The notes under the pieces were generated by a model. It saw only the letters and a list, made by a program, of their open reading frames with translations, was not told the DNA's origin and ran no database searches. The position numbers and the translations under genes are program-made. From Micromonospora fulviviridis (GTDB lineage Bacteria; Actinomycetota; Actinomycetes; Mycobacteriales; Micromonosporaceae): DNA of 64,000 nucleotides. The stretch is from positions 438,521 through 502,520 of the forward strand of contig NZ_BMRA01000001.1 in assembly GCF_014648395.1 (NCBI RefSeq). Reading direction: 5' to 3'. Positions 23,248-31,939 of the stretch are shown piece by piece. Position 1 is the stretch's first letter. Each line of letters starts with the position of its first letter.

Positions 23248-24296
23248 GGCCACCGCCGGGCGTACTGCAAGGTGGAGATGAGGGCGAGGGTGGATTCGGC
23301 GCCCTGGTTGAGGTTCGGTCCGTGCGGGGTCAGGCCGTCGTAGCCGCCGCCGGTCACCGGATCCCACATCCTCGTGCCGACGTCGTTGGCGCCGAGGAAC
23401 CACCCGACCGCCTGCCGTATCCCGGCCTCCCAAACGGGGTCACCGGTGACCGTGGCGGCCGTGGCGCAGGCGTCGGCGAAGGCGGCGACCTCGATGGGCT
23501 GCTGGTCGTGGCGGAGCCGCACCGCGCCGCGTCGCCACCCGGCGGCCGGCACGACCGACAGCCGCCCGTTGCGGAGTTGGACGTCGCGCAGCCAGTTCAG
23601 CATCCGCAGTCCGTCGTCGAGCGGCGGGCCGTGGTGGCGCAGTTGGCTGGCGGCGATGACGACCTCGGCGAGGGCCGCGTTGGCGTAGGTCAGCCGCTCC
23701 TGCGGCCAGGGCCACAGCGGGTCGGGTCCGGGCGTGCCGATCGTGGTGGCCGCGTCCGTCAGCAGCTCGGCCGCGGCGGCGTGGGCCGGGTGGCGGCGCA
23801 GCACCTCGACGGCGCCGAGCCCGGCGAAGGCCATCGCGTGCGGGGCCGGCGAGCGCCGGGTGGCGCCCCGGCTGAAGGCGACCAGCGCTTCCTCCCGGAT
23901 CCAGGCCGCGGGACTGCGGGCAGCGGCGGTGCCCAGGCCCCACAGCGCACGGCCCCACCAGTCACCGAGCCCGGGCTCGTCGGCCCAGCGGCGGTCGTGA
24001 CCGAGCCGGTTGCGGAAGGCGCCGGCGGCGTCCTGCGCGTGGGTCAGGAAGGCGAGGTAGCGCTCGGCGAGCCGGAGCACCGGCTCGGTCGGCTCCGGCT
24101 CGCGGCTGGTGACGACGAGGCCGCGCGCGACGTCGTCGGTGCAGTAGCCGTGCTCGCGCCGGACGATGGCGTGCCGGGCGTGCTCGAACAGGCCGGTGTC
24201 GTCGCTCAACCGGGTCAGGTGCGCGAAGCTCGGCCGCGGCGCCGACTGCCGGGGACCAACGTCCGTCGTGGTGAGTCGGCCGGTGGTCGCGGTCAT
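23244..24296 (-). CDS. Helical (alpha/alpha)6-barrel-like protein of a glycan operon
   Basis: A 350-aa protein of Trp- and His-rich helical repeats (GLGDWWGRALWGLGTAAA, YANAALAEVVIAASQL, EVAAFADACATAATVTGD), which look like a six-hairpin glycosidase fold. Relatives are often labelled glycosyltransferase without evidence. It always seems to occur beside GH130 and GT4 genes, which I state from memory. The ATG at 24296 overlaps the upstream GT stop (ATGA) and its own stop overlaps the GH130 start. Confidence 0.65.
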   Translation of the reverse strand: MTATTGRLTTTDVGPRQSAPRPSFAHLTRLSDDTGLFEHARHAIVRREHGYCTDDVARGLVVTSREPEPTEPVLRLAERYLAFLTHAQDAAGAFRNRLGHDRRWADEPGLGDWWGRALWGLGTAAARSPAAWIREEALVAFSRGATRRSPAPHAMAFAGLGAVEVLRRHPAHAAAAELLTDAATTIGTPGPDPLWPWPQERLTYANAALAEVVIAASQLRHHGPPLDDGLRMLNWLRDVQLRNGRLSVVPAAGWRRGAVRLRHDQQPIEVAAFADACATAATVTGDPVWEAGIRQAVGWFLGANDVGTRMWDPVTGGGYDGLTPHGPNLNQGAESTLALISTLQYARRWP

Positions 24297-25429
24297 GCCG
24301 ACACCGCGCTGACCGCGGCCGGGCGGGCGGCGACGAGCCGCTCGGCGATGTCGCCGTAGCGAGCCGCCACCGCCGGCCACGGCAGGTGCGCGGCCGGTGG
24401 CGGAATGCGGCGGCCCAACCGGGCGGTCAGGCCCGGTTCGGTCAGGATCCGCCGGATCGCCACGGCCAGCGCCGCCGGATCCTGATGGGGTACGACCAGA
24501 CCAGGGCCGCCGGTGAGCAGCTCGACGGCGTGCGGGAACGCCGTCGCCACCACGGGCACCCCCGCGGCCACCGCCTCGACGAGAACGCCGGAAGTGACCT
24601 GCTCGCGAGAGTCGTAGGGCAACACGACCACGTCGGCGGAGCGGATCAACCGGCCGAGCGCCGCCTCGTCGTGGTAGACGTCCTGGTAGTCCACGGCGTG
24701 CGCGACACCCAGCTGGGCGCCGAGCCGGTGCAGTCCCGCCCGGTACGCCTCCCCCTGTTGCTCGACCACCTTCGGATGGGTCCGGCCCGCCACGGTGTAG
24801 GTGGGGGTCGGGTCGAGGTCCTGCACACGGGCGAGGGCCCGCAACGACCACTCGATCCCCTTGCCCGGACCGAGCAATCCCCAGGTCAGCAGGTGCGGCC
24901 GGCTACGGCGGTCGGCGGGTACGCCGGCATGCTCGGCGGCGCCGTGCGGGATGACCGTGACCTTGCCGGGAGGCACGGTGTAGCCGACGAGCAACCGGTC
25001 ACGGGCCGTGTCGGTCATCGTGACCACCGCCCCGGCGACGGCGACGATCTGCTCCAGCAGCGACCTCTGCCGGGCGGAGGGCTGGCGGAGCACCGTGTGC
25101 AGAACCACGATGCTCGGCACGGTGAGCCGGCGCAGCAGCGGCAGGACGTCCTCGCCGTCGGCGCCGGGGTAGATGCCGTACTCGTGCTGCACGACGGCCA
25201 CGTCGAAGGTGTTCAGGACGGCCGCGGCGGCCCGCCAGCCGGCCGGGGTACGCGCCGCCCAGGTGTGCACGACCCCGCGCCCGGCCCGCTGGTCGTCGCG
25301 GCCGTCGGTGACCCGCACGACGCCGCCGCGCGTGCCGTCGGCGGTCAGCTCGGCGGCGAGGGCGGAGTTGAAGGTGGCCAGTCCACACCGGGTCGGTGGG
25401 TGGGTGCTGAGGAATCCGTAGCTGGGCAT
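24293..25429 (-). CDS. GT4-type glycosyltransferase
   Basis: A 378-aa GT-B enzyme: MPSYGFLSTHPPTRCGLATF at the acceptor domain, VVQHEYGIYPG, then the donor domain with LLTWGLLGPGKGIEWSLRAL and SREQVTSGVLVEAVAAGVPV (the Glu-x7-Glu-like nucleotide-sugar motif). It probably transfers a sugar such as mannose onto a growing chain. It is 73 bp behind the second glycosyltransferase and coupled to the next gene. Confidence 0.82.
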   Translation of the reverse strand: MPSYGFLSTHPPTRCGLATFNSALAAELTADGTRGGVVRVTDGRDDQRAGRGVVHTWAARTPAGWRAAAAVLNTFDVAVVQHEYGIYPGADGEDVLPLLRRLTVPSIVVLHTVLRQPSARQRSLLEQIVAVAGAVVTMTDTARDRLLVGYTVPPGKVTVIPHGAAEHAGVPADRRSRPHLLTWGLLGPGKGIEWSLRALARVQDLDPTPTYTVAGRTHPKVVEQQGEAYRAGLHRLGAQLGVAHAVDYQDVYHDEAALGRLIRSADVVVLPYDSREQVTSGVLVEAVAAGVPVVATAFPHAVELLTGGPGLVVPHQDPAALAVAIRRILTEPGLTARLGRRIPPPAAHLPWPAVAARYGDIAERLVAARPAAVSAVSA

Positions 25430-25502
25430 GGGTTTCGGGCCTTCCGGTTGTCGGGATCGAGCGGGGCCCTGTTCGTCGGGAATCGCCGGTCGTTCAGCAG
25501 GT

Positions 25503-26516
25503 TCAGAGGTGCGGTCGGCGGGTGAGATCGTCGTAGACGGCCAAGTAGTCGGTGACCATCCGGTCCGCGCCGAAGCGCTGCCGGGCCCGTGCCCGGCAGC
25601 CGGCCCGGTCGAGGCCGGCGACCCGGGTGACCGCGTCGACGGCCTGCTCGACGGTGTTCACGACAAACCCCGTCACCCCGTCGTCGACGACCTCCGGCAT
25701 GGATCCCCGCGCGTAGGCGATGACCGGGGTGCCGCAGGCCATCGACTCCACCACCGACAGTCCGAACGGCTCGTCGAAGGTGATCGGGTGCAGCAGGGCG
25801 GTGCTCGCGCCCAGCACCTCCGCGCGTCGCCGGGGGCCCACCGATCCGAGGAAGACGACCTGATCACCGTCGATGTGCGGGGCCACCTGCTCGGCGAAGT
25901 ACCGCTCGTCCTGCACGATGCCGCAGATGGTCAGGGTCCGGCCGGCGAGGCGGGCGATCTCGATGGCGGTGTGGATGCCCTTGTCGGGATGGATCCGGCC
26001 GAAGGCGACCAGTCCGGGGCCGGCGTCCCGGGTGAACGGCAGCCCGGCGAGGTCGACGCCGTGGTGCACCGTGGCGACGTAGTCGAGCCCGGCGACCCGG
26101 TCGGCATCGGAGATCGACACGTAGGACGAGCGGGCCCTGGTGTAGGCGGGGAGAATTCCCGCAGCGGAGAAGCCGTGCACGGTGGTGAGCAGTGGAGCCC
26201 GGCAGTGCTCGGCGAAGGCCAGCGGCAGCCAGTCGAGATGGCTGTGCACCAGGTCGAACTGCGACGAGCGGGCCATCGCGTGCGAGACGTGCATCGCCTC
26301 CCACACGCGGCCGTCCATGGCCGGGTCGTCCGCGTACCCGCGGGGGCACACGCCGTCGAGGTCGGCGGAGGTGACGGAGTCCAGCGTCGCGAAGAGTGTC
26401 ACGTCCACGCCGCGCGTGATCAGCCCCTCGGCGAGCAGGCCGGTCACCTGTTCCCAGGGGCCGTAGTGGTGCGGGGGTGTCCGCCAGGCGACCGGCCCGA
26501 GCAGAGCCACCCTCAC
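25503..26516 (-). CDS. GT4-type glycosyltransferase
   Basis: A 337-aa GT-B enzyme. MRVALLGPVAWRTPPHHYGP (GTG start) opens the acceptor domain, FGRIHPDKGIHTAIEIA marks the donor domain, and DEPFGLSVVESMACGTPVIA is the EX7E motif. The GTG at 26516 overlaps the stop of the 57-aa protein gene (GTGA), so the two are co-translated. With the GT at 24293 and GH130 at 21745 it makes a compact glycan module. Confidence 0.83.
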   Translation of the reverse strand: MRVALLGPVAWRTPPHHYGPWEQVTGLLAEGLITRGVDVTLFATLDSVTSADLDGVCPRGYADDPAMDGRVWEAMHVSHAMARSSQFDLVHSHLDWLPLAFAEHCRAPLLTTVHGFSAAGILPAYTRARSSYVSISDADRVAGLDYVATVHHGVDLAGLPFTRDAGPGLVAFGRIHPDKGIHTAIEIARLAGRTLTICGIVQDERYFAEQVAPHIDGDQVVFLGSVGPRRRAEVLGASTALLHPITFDEPFGLSVVESMACGTPVIAYARGSMPEVVDDGVTGFVVNTVEQAVDAVTRVAGLDRAGCRARARQRFGADRMVTDYLAVYDDLTRRPHL

Positions 26517-26686
26517 GGGGACGGCATATCGGCGAGGTCGGCCGGGTCGAGACGCAGGGTGGCGAGCAGGCCGACGTGCTTGTCGGTGTCCATCCGCTCC
26601 GGCAGTTCCCGCTCGACCCAGTCGGCCCTGGTCTGCTGGCCGCGCTCGCGCAGCGCCGCAACGATCCGGTACCTGGCGATCCTCAT
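26513..26686 (-). CDS. 57-aa micro-protein, copy 1
   Basis: The sequence starts MRIARYRIVAALRERGQQTR and ends DLADMPSP. It is cytoplasmic, highly charged and probably helical. It matches a second gene at 31766-31939 at 37 of 57 positions with no gaps, which is good evidence that both are real. Its stop overlaps the glycosyltransferase start, so it heads the glycan operon. The function is unknown; a small regulator or protein partner is possible. Confidence 0.75.
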   Translation of the reverse strand: MRIARYRIVAALRERGQQTRADWVERELPERMDTDKHVGLLATLRLDPADLADMPSP

Positions 26687-26964
26687 CGTCTACCCCCTTG
26701 AGAAGCCGTTTGGGACGGTCATGGTCACGGGTGGCGGCGTGGAGGCCCTGGTCGAATCCCAACGCCGGGGTGCCGAGGCGCGGCGGGCGATCGACCTGTC
26801 GCCGTGACCGGCGAACAGTGCGGCACGTACGTGCGATCCACCGAGGCGCAGCCGGCGTGGCCGGCACCGCAGTGGTGGGATGTCGTCGGTCCGGCGCGTC
26901 CCACGCTACGCCGGTCCGGGCCCTGTCGTGCGGGGTGCCACCCACGTGGGCCCCGGGGAAGCGG

Positions 26965-27144
26965 TCAACGCAAGGTCGTGATGAGCACCAGCGGCAGGAG
27001 CAGGACGGTCACCAGGAGGAACACCCGCAGGCGGAGCGCGCGGACGTCGAGGGCACGCCTGACCCGTACCCCGAATGTCGAGGAGGCGGATGTCCCGCCG
27101 ACCGGCGGCGAGGGCTCGGGAGCAGCGATCGGACGAACGGCCAT
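26965..27144 (-). CDS. Small single-pass membrane protein
   Basis: A 59-aa protein: a Pro/Ser-rich N-terminus, an Arg-rich stretch, then a C-terminal membrane helix LRVFLLVTVLLLPLVLITTL. The Arg block suggests a cytoplasmic N-terminus. A GGGAGA site precedes the ATG at 27144. It lies 66 bp behind the sigma factor gene in the same direction and may be in its operon. No family is recognised. Confidence 0.55.
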   Translation of the reverse strand: MAVRPIAAPEPSPPVGGTSASSTFGVRVRRALDVRALRLRVFLLVTVLLLPLVLITTLR

Positions 27145-27210
27145 CACATTGTCTCCCGGTGATCTCAACGGCTCGGCCCGGGTGCCTCAGCGGTCCCGGC
27201 CGACGATCGG

Positions 27211-28011
27211 TCAGCGGAGCATCCCGGCTCTCAGCTGGGTCAGCGAGCGCTTCAGCAGCCGGGAGACGTGCATCTGTGACAGCCCGACCCGGGTGGCGAT
27301 CTGCGCCTGGGTCAGGTCACCGTAGAAGCGCATGGTCAGGATCCGACGTTCGCGCGGGGGAAGCGCCGCGAGGAGCGGTCGGAGGGTGAGGCGGTCGGCC
27401 ACGGCTGCGTATCCCGAATCGGCGGCGGCGACGAACTCGAGGCGCTCGATGCCGTCGACCCCGGGCCGTGGCTCGTTCAGCGACGGAAGGCGATAGACGT
27501 CGAAGGCGGCGACGGCGGCCTGGAGCTGGGCGACGGTCACCTTCAGGTCGTCGGCGAGCTCTCCGTCAGTCGGTTGGCGCCCGTGTTGCTGCCCGAGCCT
27601 GCCCCGGGCTTCGGGCACCAGGGCGCTCAGTTCCTGGGCTGAGCGCGGTACCCGGATCGCCCAGGCCGTGTCGCGGAAGTGTCGCCGGATGCCGCCGAGG
27701 ATGGTCGGGATGGCGTAGCTGGCGAACGGCACGCCCCGGTCGGTGTCGTATCCGTCGACGGCTTTGATCAGCGCCAGCGCGCCGACCTGAGTCAGGTCCT
27801 CGTAGGATTCGCCGCGGCCGGCGTAGCGGCGGGCCAGCCGACGAGCCATCGGCAGGTTCGCCTCGATGACCCGGGTTCGCAGCCGCGCACGCTCAGGATC
27901 GTCGGCATTCAGGGCTGCGCGTCGACGCAACAGTTGTTCACTGTCCCCCGTCGCGGGGTTCAGCGTCGGAGGAGGCGAAACGGCCGTCGGTGTCACGATC
28001 GGTCTGACCAT
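27211..28011 (-). CDS. SigB/SigF-type RNA polymerase sigma factor
   Basis: A 266-aa group 3 sigma factor. Region 2 contains SYEDLTQVGALALIKAVDGY and FASYAIPTILGGIRRHFRD; region 3 is LSALVPEARGRLGQQHGRQP; region 4 ends LTQAQIATRVGLSQMHVSRL. This group controls stress and development programs and is held by RsbW-like anti-sigma factors; a candidate ATPase lies far away at 52676. I chose the ATG at 28011 over 28080. The neighbouring GAF-ANTAR genes suggest a signalling island. Confidence 0.87.
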   Translation of the reverse strand: MVRPIVTPTAVSPPPTLNPATGDSEQLLRRRAALNADDPERARLRTRVIEANLPMARRLARRYAGRGESYEDLTQVGALALIKAVDGYDTDRGVPFASYAIPTILGGIRRHFRDTAWAIRVPRSAQELSALVPEARGRLGQQHGRQPTDGELADDLKVTVAQLQAAVAAFDVYRLPSLNEPRPGVDGIERLEFVAAADSGYAAVADRLTLRPLLAALPPRERRILTMRFYGDLTQAQIATRVGLSQMHVSRLLKRSLTQLRAGMLR

Positions 28012-28131
28012 GTTCAACGCCCCTGTCGGGCTGGTGGCGGCGAGACTGGCGGCCACCGGGGACCCGGGCGACAGAGCCACCGTACGCCTTCATCTCCCCG
28101 ACCGACACCCTGGGCGCTGTGGGGCCGGTCG

Positions 28132-28872
28132 TCAGCCGCGCCGGTCGGCGACCGGTGCCGGCGCGAGCTGCTCGGAGCCGTCGACGATCGCCTGGGACAG
28201 TTCGGACAGTCGCCGGTTGCGGCTGCGGGCGCCGTCGCGCAGCAGCGCGAAGGCCTGAGCAATGTCCACCTGGAGGCGTTCGGCCAGGACTCCCTTGGCC
28301 TGCTCGATGAGGACGCGGCTGTTCAGGGCGGTCTGCAGCTGTTCGGTGAGGATGTCGCGCCGGTGGATGGCGCGCTGTTGCAGCAGTCCGATGGTCGCCA
28401 CATCGGCGAGCGCCTGACCGATGCGGAGCCTGCCCTCGTCAAGGGGGCCCGGCCGGACATCGAACAGGTTGAGCGCGCCGATGACCTCGGAGCGCAGCCG
28501 CATGGGCAGGGCGTGCACCGCGGCGAAGCCGACCTCGGCCGCGGCGGCGGTGAACCTCGGCCATCGGGCAGCGGCCAGGGTCAGGTCGGCGACCGACACC
28601 GGCTGACCGGTGTGGAAGCAGTCGAGGCAGGGACCCTGGTCGGTCTGGAGCTGGAACAGCTCCAGCAGTCGGGTGCGTTCAGAGGAGGCGGCAACCACCT
28701 GTAGCGCGTCCCGCTGGTCGGTGAGGAGCAGCCCGGCCGCCGACACACCCAGCAGCTCGACACACCTCTCGGTCAGCACATGCAGGAACTCGATCACGTC
28801 GAAATCGTCGACGAGAGTGTCGGCCATCTCCACGAAAACGTCGGCCAGCTGGGTCTCGGCCACTTCGGTCAC
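28132..28872 (-). CDS. GAF-ANTAR antitermination regulator
   Basis: A protein of about 246 aa with a GAF sensor (CVELLGVSAAGLLLTD, GPCLDCFHTG) and a C-terminal ANTAR domain (LIEQAKGVLAERLQVDIAQA). ANTAR domains bind paired RNA hairpins and prevent termination; the GAF may bind a small ligand or sense redox state. I place the start at the GTG at 28872, 4 bp after the upstream gene's stop; a TTG at 28884 would overlap it. It is in an operon with the second GAF-ANTAR gene. Confidence 0.83.
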   Translation of the reverse strand: MTEVAETQLADVFVEMADTLVDDFDVIEFLHVLTERCVELLGVSAAGLLLTDQRDALQVVAASSERTRLLELFQLQTDQGPCLDCFHTGQPVSVADLTLAAARWPRFTAAAAEVGFAAVHALPMRLRSEVIGALNLFDVRPGPLDEGRLRIGQALADVATIGLLQQRAIHRRDILTEQLQTALNSRVLIEQAKGVLAERLQVDIAQAFALLRDGARSRNRRLSELSQAIVDGSEQLAPAPVADRRG

Positions 28873-28876
28873 CTCG

Positions 28877-29593
28877 TCAATCAACAGTTCCGGTCGGTAG
28901 GAGACGCAGGCGCCGGGCGACGACGTCAGCTGCCACGTCCCGGAGGCGCCGGTCCCGGGAGTACGCGTAGGCCCGCAACCGGAGGAGTGCCACCGCCGCG
29001 GGCACTCGCAACTGGACCATGATCATTCCGGTCGCCTGGTGCACCTCGGGGTGTTGCAGGCCGATCCGGTCGGGCCAGTGATCGTCGCGGTCCACGCCGT
29101 GGCGCGTCGCGTCGTCCAGCAGCACCGCGCATGCCGTGTCCGCCAGGACCAGTGCATCGGTCAGTTGCTCCGCCCCGAGGTCACCGACGCGGTCCCGGTA
29201 AAGGTCGAGGACACCGAGGCGGATCCCGCCCACCCGTAGGGGCAACGCGAACACCGCCCGAACCCCGGCGAGCACCGCGGCCGGCGCGAACACCGGCCAG
29301 CGGTTCCGACACTCGGCTGCCGTCAGATCGGCGACCAGGACAGGTCCGCCGGTGGTCGCATCCACGCATGGCCCCTCACCGAGGGTCAGGGTCAGGTCTT
29401 CCAGTTCCGACGCGCGCCGGTCCGTGGCGTACATCAGTTCGCGCGGGATGGCGTCGAGGATCACCGCGACGGCGGCGGAGTCGACGCCCGCGACCGAGAC
29501 CGTCGTGGCACAGACATGATTGACCGTGACCGCGCCATCCTGGGCGGCATCGACGAGAACGGCCCACAGCCGCAGCCGGCGATCGGAGGTCAT
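28877..29593 (-). CDS. GAF-ANTAR antitermination regulator
   Basis: A 238-aa protein. The GAF part has ELEDLTLTLGEGPCVDAT and VFALPLRVGGIRLGVLDLYR; the ANTAR part is EVHQATGMIMVQLRVPAAVA with YSRDRRLRDVAADVV. It is more divergent than its neighbour at 28132, so the two are not a recent duplication. The ATG at 29593 has a modest ribosome binding site. Its stop lies within a few bases of the next gene's start. Confidence 0.83.
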   Translation of the reverse strand: MTSDRRLRLWAVLVDAAQDGAVTVNHVCATTVSVAGVDSAAVAVILDAIPRELMYATDRRASELEDLTLTLGEGPCVDATTGGPVLVADLTAAECRNRWPVFAPAAVLAGVRAVFALPLRVGGIRLGVLDLYRDRVGDLGAEQLTDALVLADTACAVLLDDATRHGVDRDDHWPDRIGLQHPEVHQATGMIMVQLRVPAAVALLRLRAYAYSRDRRLRDVAADVVARRLRLLPTGTVD

Positions 29594-29757
29594 CGGATCG
29601 CCGCGCCCAGGGTTGTCCTTGCCCACTGCTGGCTCCGACCCGGATCGTCCGAAGCGGACGGGTTGCCGTGCGGCGCCCGGAGTCCCGAGCGACGCTCACA
29701 CCGTACTCCCCGCGCGGGACGCCACCGCGTGACCGGCGGCCCACCGGACCGTGACGG

Positions 29758-30177
29758 TCATCCGGTGGTGGGTGGAACCGACGTGCCGAGCAGAGCCGGC
29801 GGCTCGCCGTCCAGCGCGGCGGTCAGTTCGCGACCGAGCAACTCGTCGTATTCGGCGCCGAGAGGCGACGTGCGGCCATCGACTTCGCGAAGCCGTTCCG
29901 CAGTCCGGCGAACGGCGATGGCCGTCACCCACGCGAGACCATCGACCTGACCGGCGGCGCACCTGGGCGCGAGCTGCCACACCTCGACGAACACCGCCCG
30001 GGTCACCGCGACGGCGGCCGACGGGCTGCCCACACTCTCACACACCTGGATGAAGACGGCGCGGACGAGCCGGCGGTAGAGGCGACCGAAGGCGGCCCGG
30101 TCACGGTCGGCGATCCGCTCGACGAGGTCATTCACGGACTCTGGGCCGGGGACGACATGGCCAGGGGAAACAGGCAT
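29758..30177 (-). CDS. Sigma-70 region 2-like protein without region 4
   Basis: A 139-aa protein. Residues 15-95 look like ECF sigma region 2 (LVERIADRDRAAFGRLYRRL, then AVFVEVWQLAP), the core-binding domain. The C-terminal part (AVRRTAERLREVDGRTSPLG onward) has no region 4 helix-turn-helix. It may compete for core polymerase or be a shortened sigma factor. An AGGAGC site precedes the ATG at 30177. It stands alone near the GAF-ANTAR pair. Confidence 0.6.
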   Translation of the reverse strand: MPVSPGHVVPGPESVNDLVERIADRDRAAFGRLYRRLVRAVFIQVCESVGSPSAAVAVTRAVFVEVWQLAPRCAAGQVDGLAWVTAIAVRRTAERLREVDGRTSPLGAEYDELLGRELTAALDGEPPALLGTSVPPTTG

Positions 30178-30345
30178 CCGATGCTCCTGGTGGTGTGCCT
30201 GCGGCTGGGGCACCACCAGGGACCAGGGCGGCCGTTACGCCTCCACCCTACGCCAGCCCCCCGGTCGACCGGCCGGTCCGCCCACGGAACGACCACCACC
30301 GGACACGACGCGCGCGGTACGCAGCGCCGGCTGACCGAGCCGAGC

Positions 30346-31380
30346 TCAACGTCCTGCGAGCCGCTCGTGGGAGCCGACGTCGTTCAGGTGGCGCAGTGCC
30401 TCCGCCCAGGAGCGACCCAGGGTGGTTTCGTGGTAGTCGAGGTCGTGCTCGGCGCAGAACCGCCGGATCAACGGCCGGGCACGACGCAGGTTGGGGCACG
30501 GCATGCTCGGGAACAGGTGATGTTCGATCTGGTAGTTCAGGCCGCCGAGCGCGGCGTCGACGAACCTCCCGCCACGCACGTTTCGGGAGGTGAGGACCTG
30601 TCTCCGCAGGTAGTCGAGATCGTCCTCGGCACCGAGGATCGGCATGCCCTTGTGGTTGGGGGCGAACGAGCAGCCGAGATAGAGGCCGAGCACCCCCTGG
30701 TTGACCAGGATGAACGCGACGGCCTGCACCGGGCTGAGGACCAGGAACACGGTGGTGAGGTAGCCGCCCAGGTGCAGGGCCAGCAGTCCGGCTTCGGCGG
30801 GGCGACGCGCGACGGGGCGAGGCCGGAGGACGGCCCGCACGCTGTTGGCGTGCAGGTGCAGGCCCTCCAGTAGGAGGAGCGGGAAGAACAAGTACGCCTG
30901 GTGACGCACGAAGAGTGCGCCGAGGCCACGCCGGCGGCGGGCCTGTCCGGCGGTGAAGGACAGGGGTGCCACGCCGATGTCCGGGTCCCTGCCCTCGGTG
31001 TTCGGGTGGGCGTGGTGCCGGTTGTGCTTGTCCACCCACCAGCCGTAGCTGATCCCGGTCAACAGGTTGCCGTGCAGGATGCCGATCAGGTCGTTGGCCC
31101 GTCGCGAGCGGGCTATCTGCCGGTGACCGGCGTCGTGGCCGATGAACCCGGCCTGCGCGAGGACGACCGCGAGGGCTACCGCGACGCCGAGCTGCCACCA
31201 CGACTCACCCACTCTCACGAACAGGGCCCACAGTCCGACCCAGGAGCCGACGACGAGGCCGATCCGTACCGCGTAGTGGCCTCGCCGCCGCTCGAGCAGG
31301 CCTGCTGCGCGGACCTGCCGGGACAGGTCGGCGTAGTCGCTGCCCCGTTGGCGTTCGGCACCGATGCTGGTGTCGCTCAC
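30346..31380 (-). CDS. Membrane fatty acid desaturase
   Basis: A 344-aa integral membrane desaturase. All three histidine boxes of the di-iron site are present: HDAGH, HNRHH (with HAHPN after it) and QIEHH in LNYQIEHHLFPSMPCPNL. The glutamine-type third box is typical of front-end or acyl-CoA desaturases. It probably desaturates membrane acyl chains, a cold or osmotic stress response that fits the island with LtrA and a stress sigma factor. Confidence 0.88.
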   Translation of the reverse strand: MSDTSIGAERQRGSDYADLSRQVRAAGLLERRRGHYAVRIGLVVGSWVGLWALFVRVGESWWQLGVAVALAVVLAQAGFIGHDAGHRQIARSRRANDLIGILHGNLLTGISYGWWVDKHNRHHAHPNTEGRDPDIGVAPLSFTAGQARRRRGLGALFVRHQAYLFFPLLLLEGLHLHANSVRAVLRPRPVARRPAEAGLLALHLGGYLTTVFLVLSPVQAVAFILVNQGVLGLYLGCSFAPNHKGMPILGAEDDLDYLRRQVLTSRNVRGGRFVDAALGGLNYQIEHHLFPSMPCPNLRRARPLIRRFCAEHDLDYHETTLGRSWAEALRHLNDVGSHERLAGR

Positions 31381-31417
31381 GACGGCTTCTCCTGCTGGTA
31401 GTTCCCCGACGGATGGC

Positions 31418-31582
31418 TCAGCGGCGCCGGCTCGACCAGCCGGTCACGCGGGCCATGAGTTGTTGCAGTTTCTGCCGCGTGCCCGGGTTGGCCGCCTGCC
31501 GGCGGCCGATCCGCATGAGGTCGCGCCCTCGCCGGCTGTTGACCAGGCCCTTGATCCGTTGGCTCATCGATCCCGACGTCAC
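31418..31582 (-). CDS. Small basic protein of 54 aa
   Basis: The sequence begins VTSGSMSQRIKGLVNSRRGR and continues with Arg/Gln-rich helices (ANPGTRQKLQQLMARVTGWS). Similar short basic proteins occur widely in actinomycetes without assigned function. The GTG at 31582 follows a very strong AGGAGGGGAG site; an internal ATG at 31567 is weaker. It lies 37 bp upstream of the desaturase in the same direction. Confidence 0.65.
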   Translation of the reverse strand: MTSGSMSQRIKGLVNSRRGRDLMRIGRRQAANPGTRQKLQQLMARVTGWSSRRR

Positions 31583-31765
31583 GGTGGCTCCCCTCCTGGC
31601 CGGGCTGCTCGCCGGCGGCCCTGCGCCTGTCACCCTCAGTTTCGGCAATCGCCACGCCCCGGCGGGGCGGAATCGGCGCATTGCGCCGGAGCGCGATCGG
31701 GACGCGTGCGGCGACGCCTGGAGCCGGCGTGCTCGGCCACGGGACCGGTCCGAGCGGAGCGACGG

Positions 31766-31939
31766 TCACGGGGACGGCGCGTCGGCGAGGTCGGACAGAT
31801 CAACCCGCAGGATGGCGAACAATCCGACGTGCTCCTCGGGGTTCACCCGCTCCGGTAGCCCACGTCCGACCCGGTCGGCCCTGACGTGCTGGCCGCGTTC
31901 GCGACGAAGGCTGACGATCCTGTGCCGGGCGATCCTCAT
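31766..31939 (-). CDS. 57-aa micro-protein, copy 2
   Basis: The sequence starts MRIARHRIVSLRRERGQHVR and ends DLADAPSP. It is the same length as the gene at 26513-26686 and agrees at 37 of 57 positions, with conserved ends and a conserved HVGL block. Here the neighbour is not a glycosyltransferase but the 54-aa basic protein and desaturase. Two diverged copies 5 kb apart argue for a real family and an old duplication. Confidence 0.7.
   Translation of the reverse strand: MRIARHRIVSLRRERGQHVRADRVGRGLPERVNPEEHVGLFAILRVDLSDLADAPSP

Noticed and set aside
26941..26950. CCCACGTGGG palindrome
   Set aside because: It lies behind, not before, the nearby gene, and a 10-bp GC palindrome is expected by chance here.
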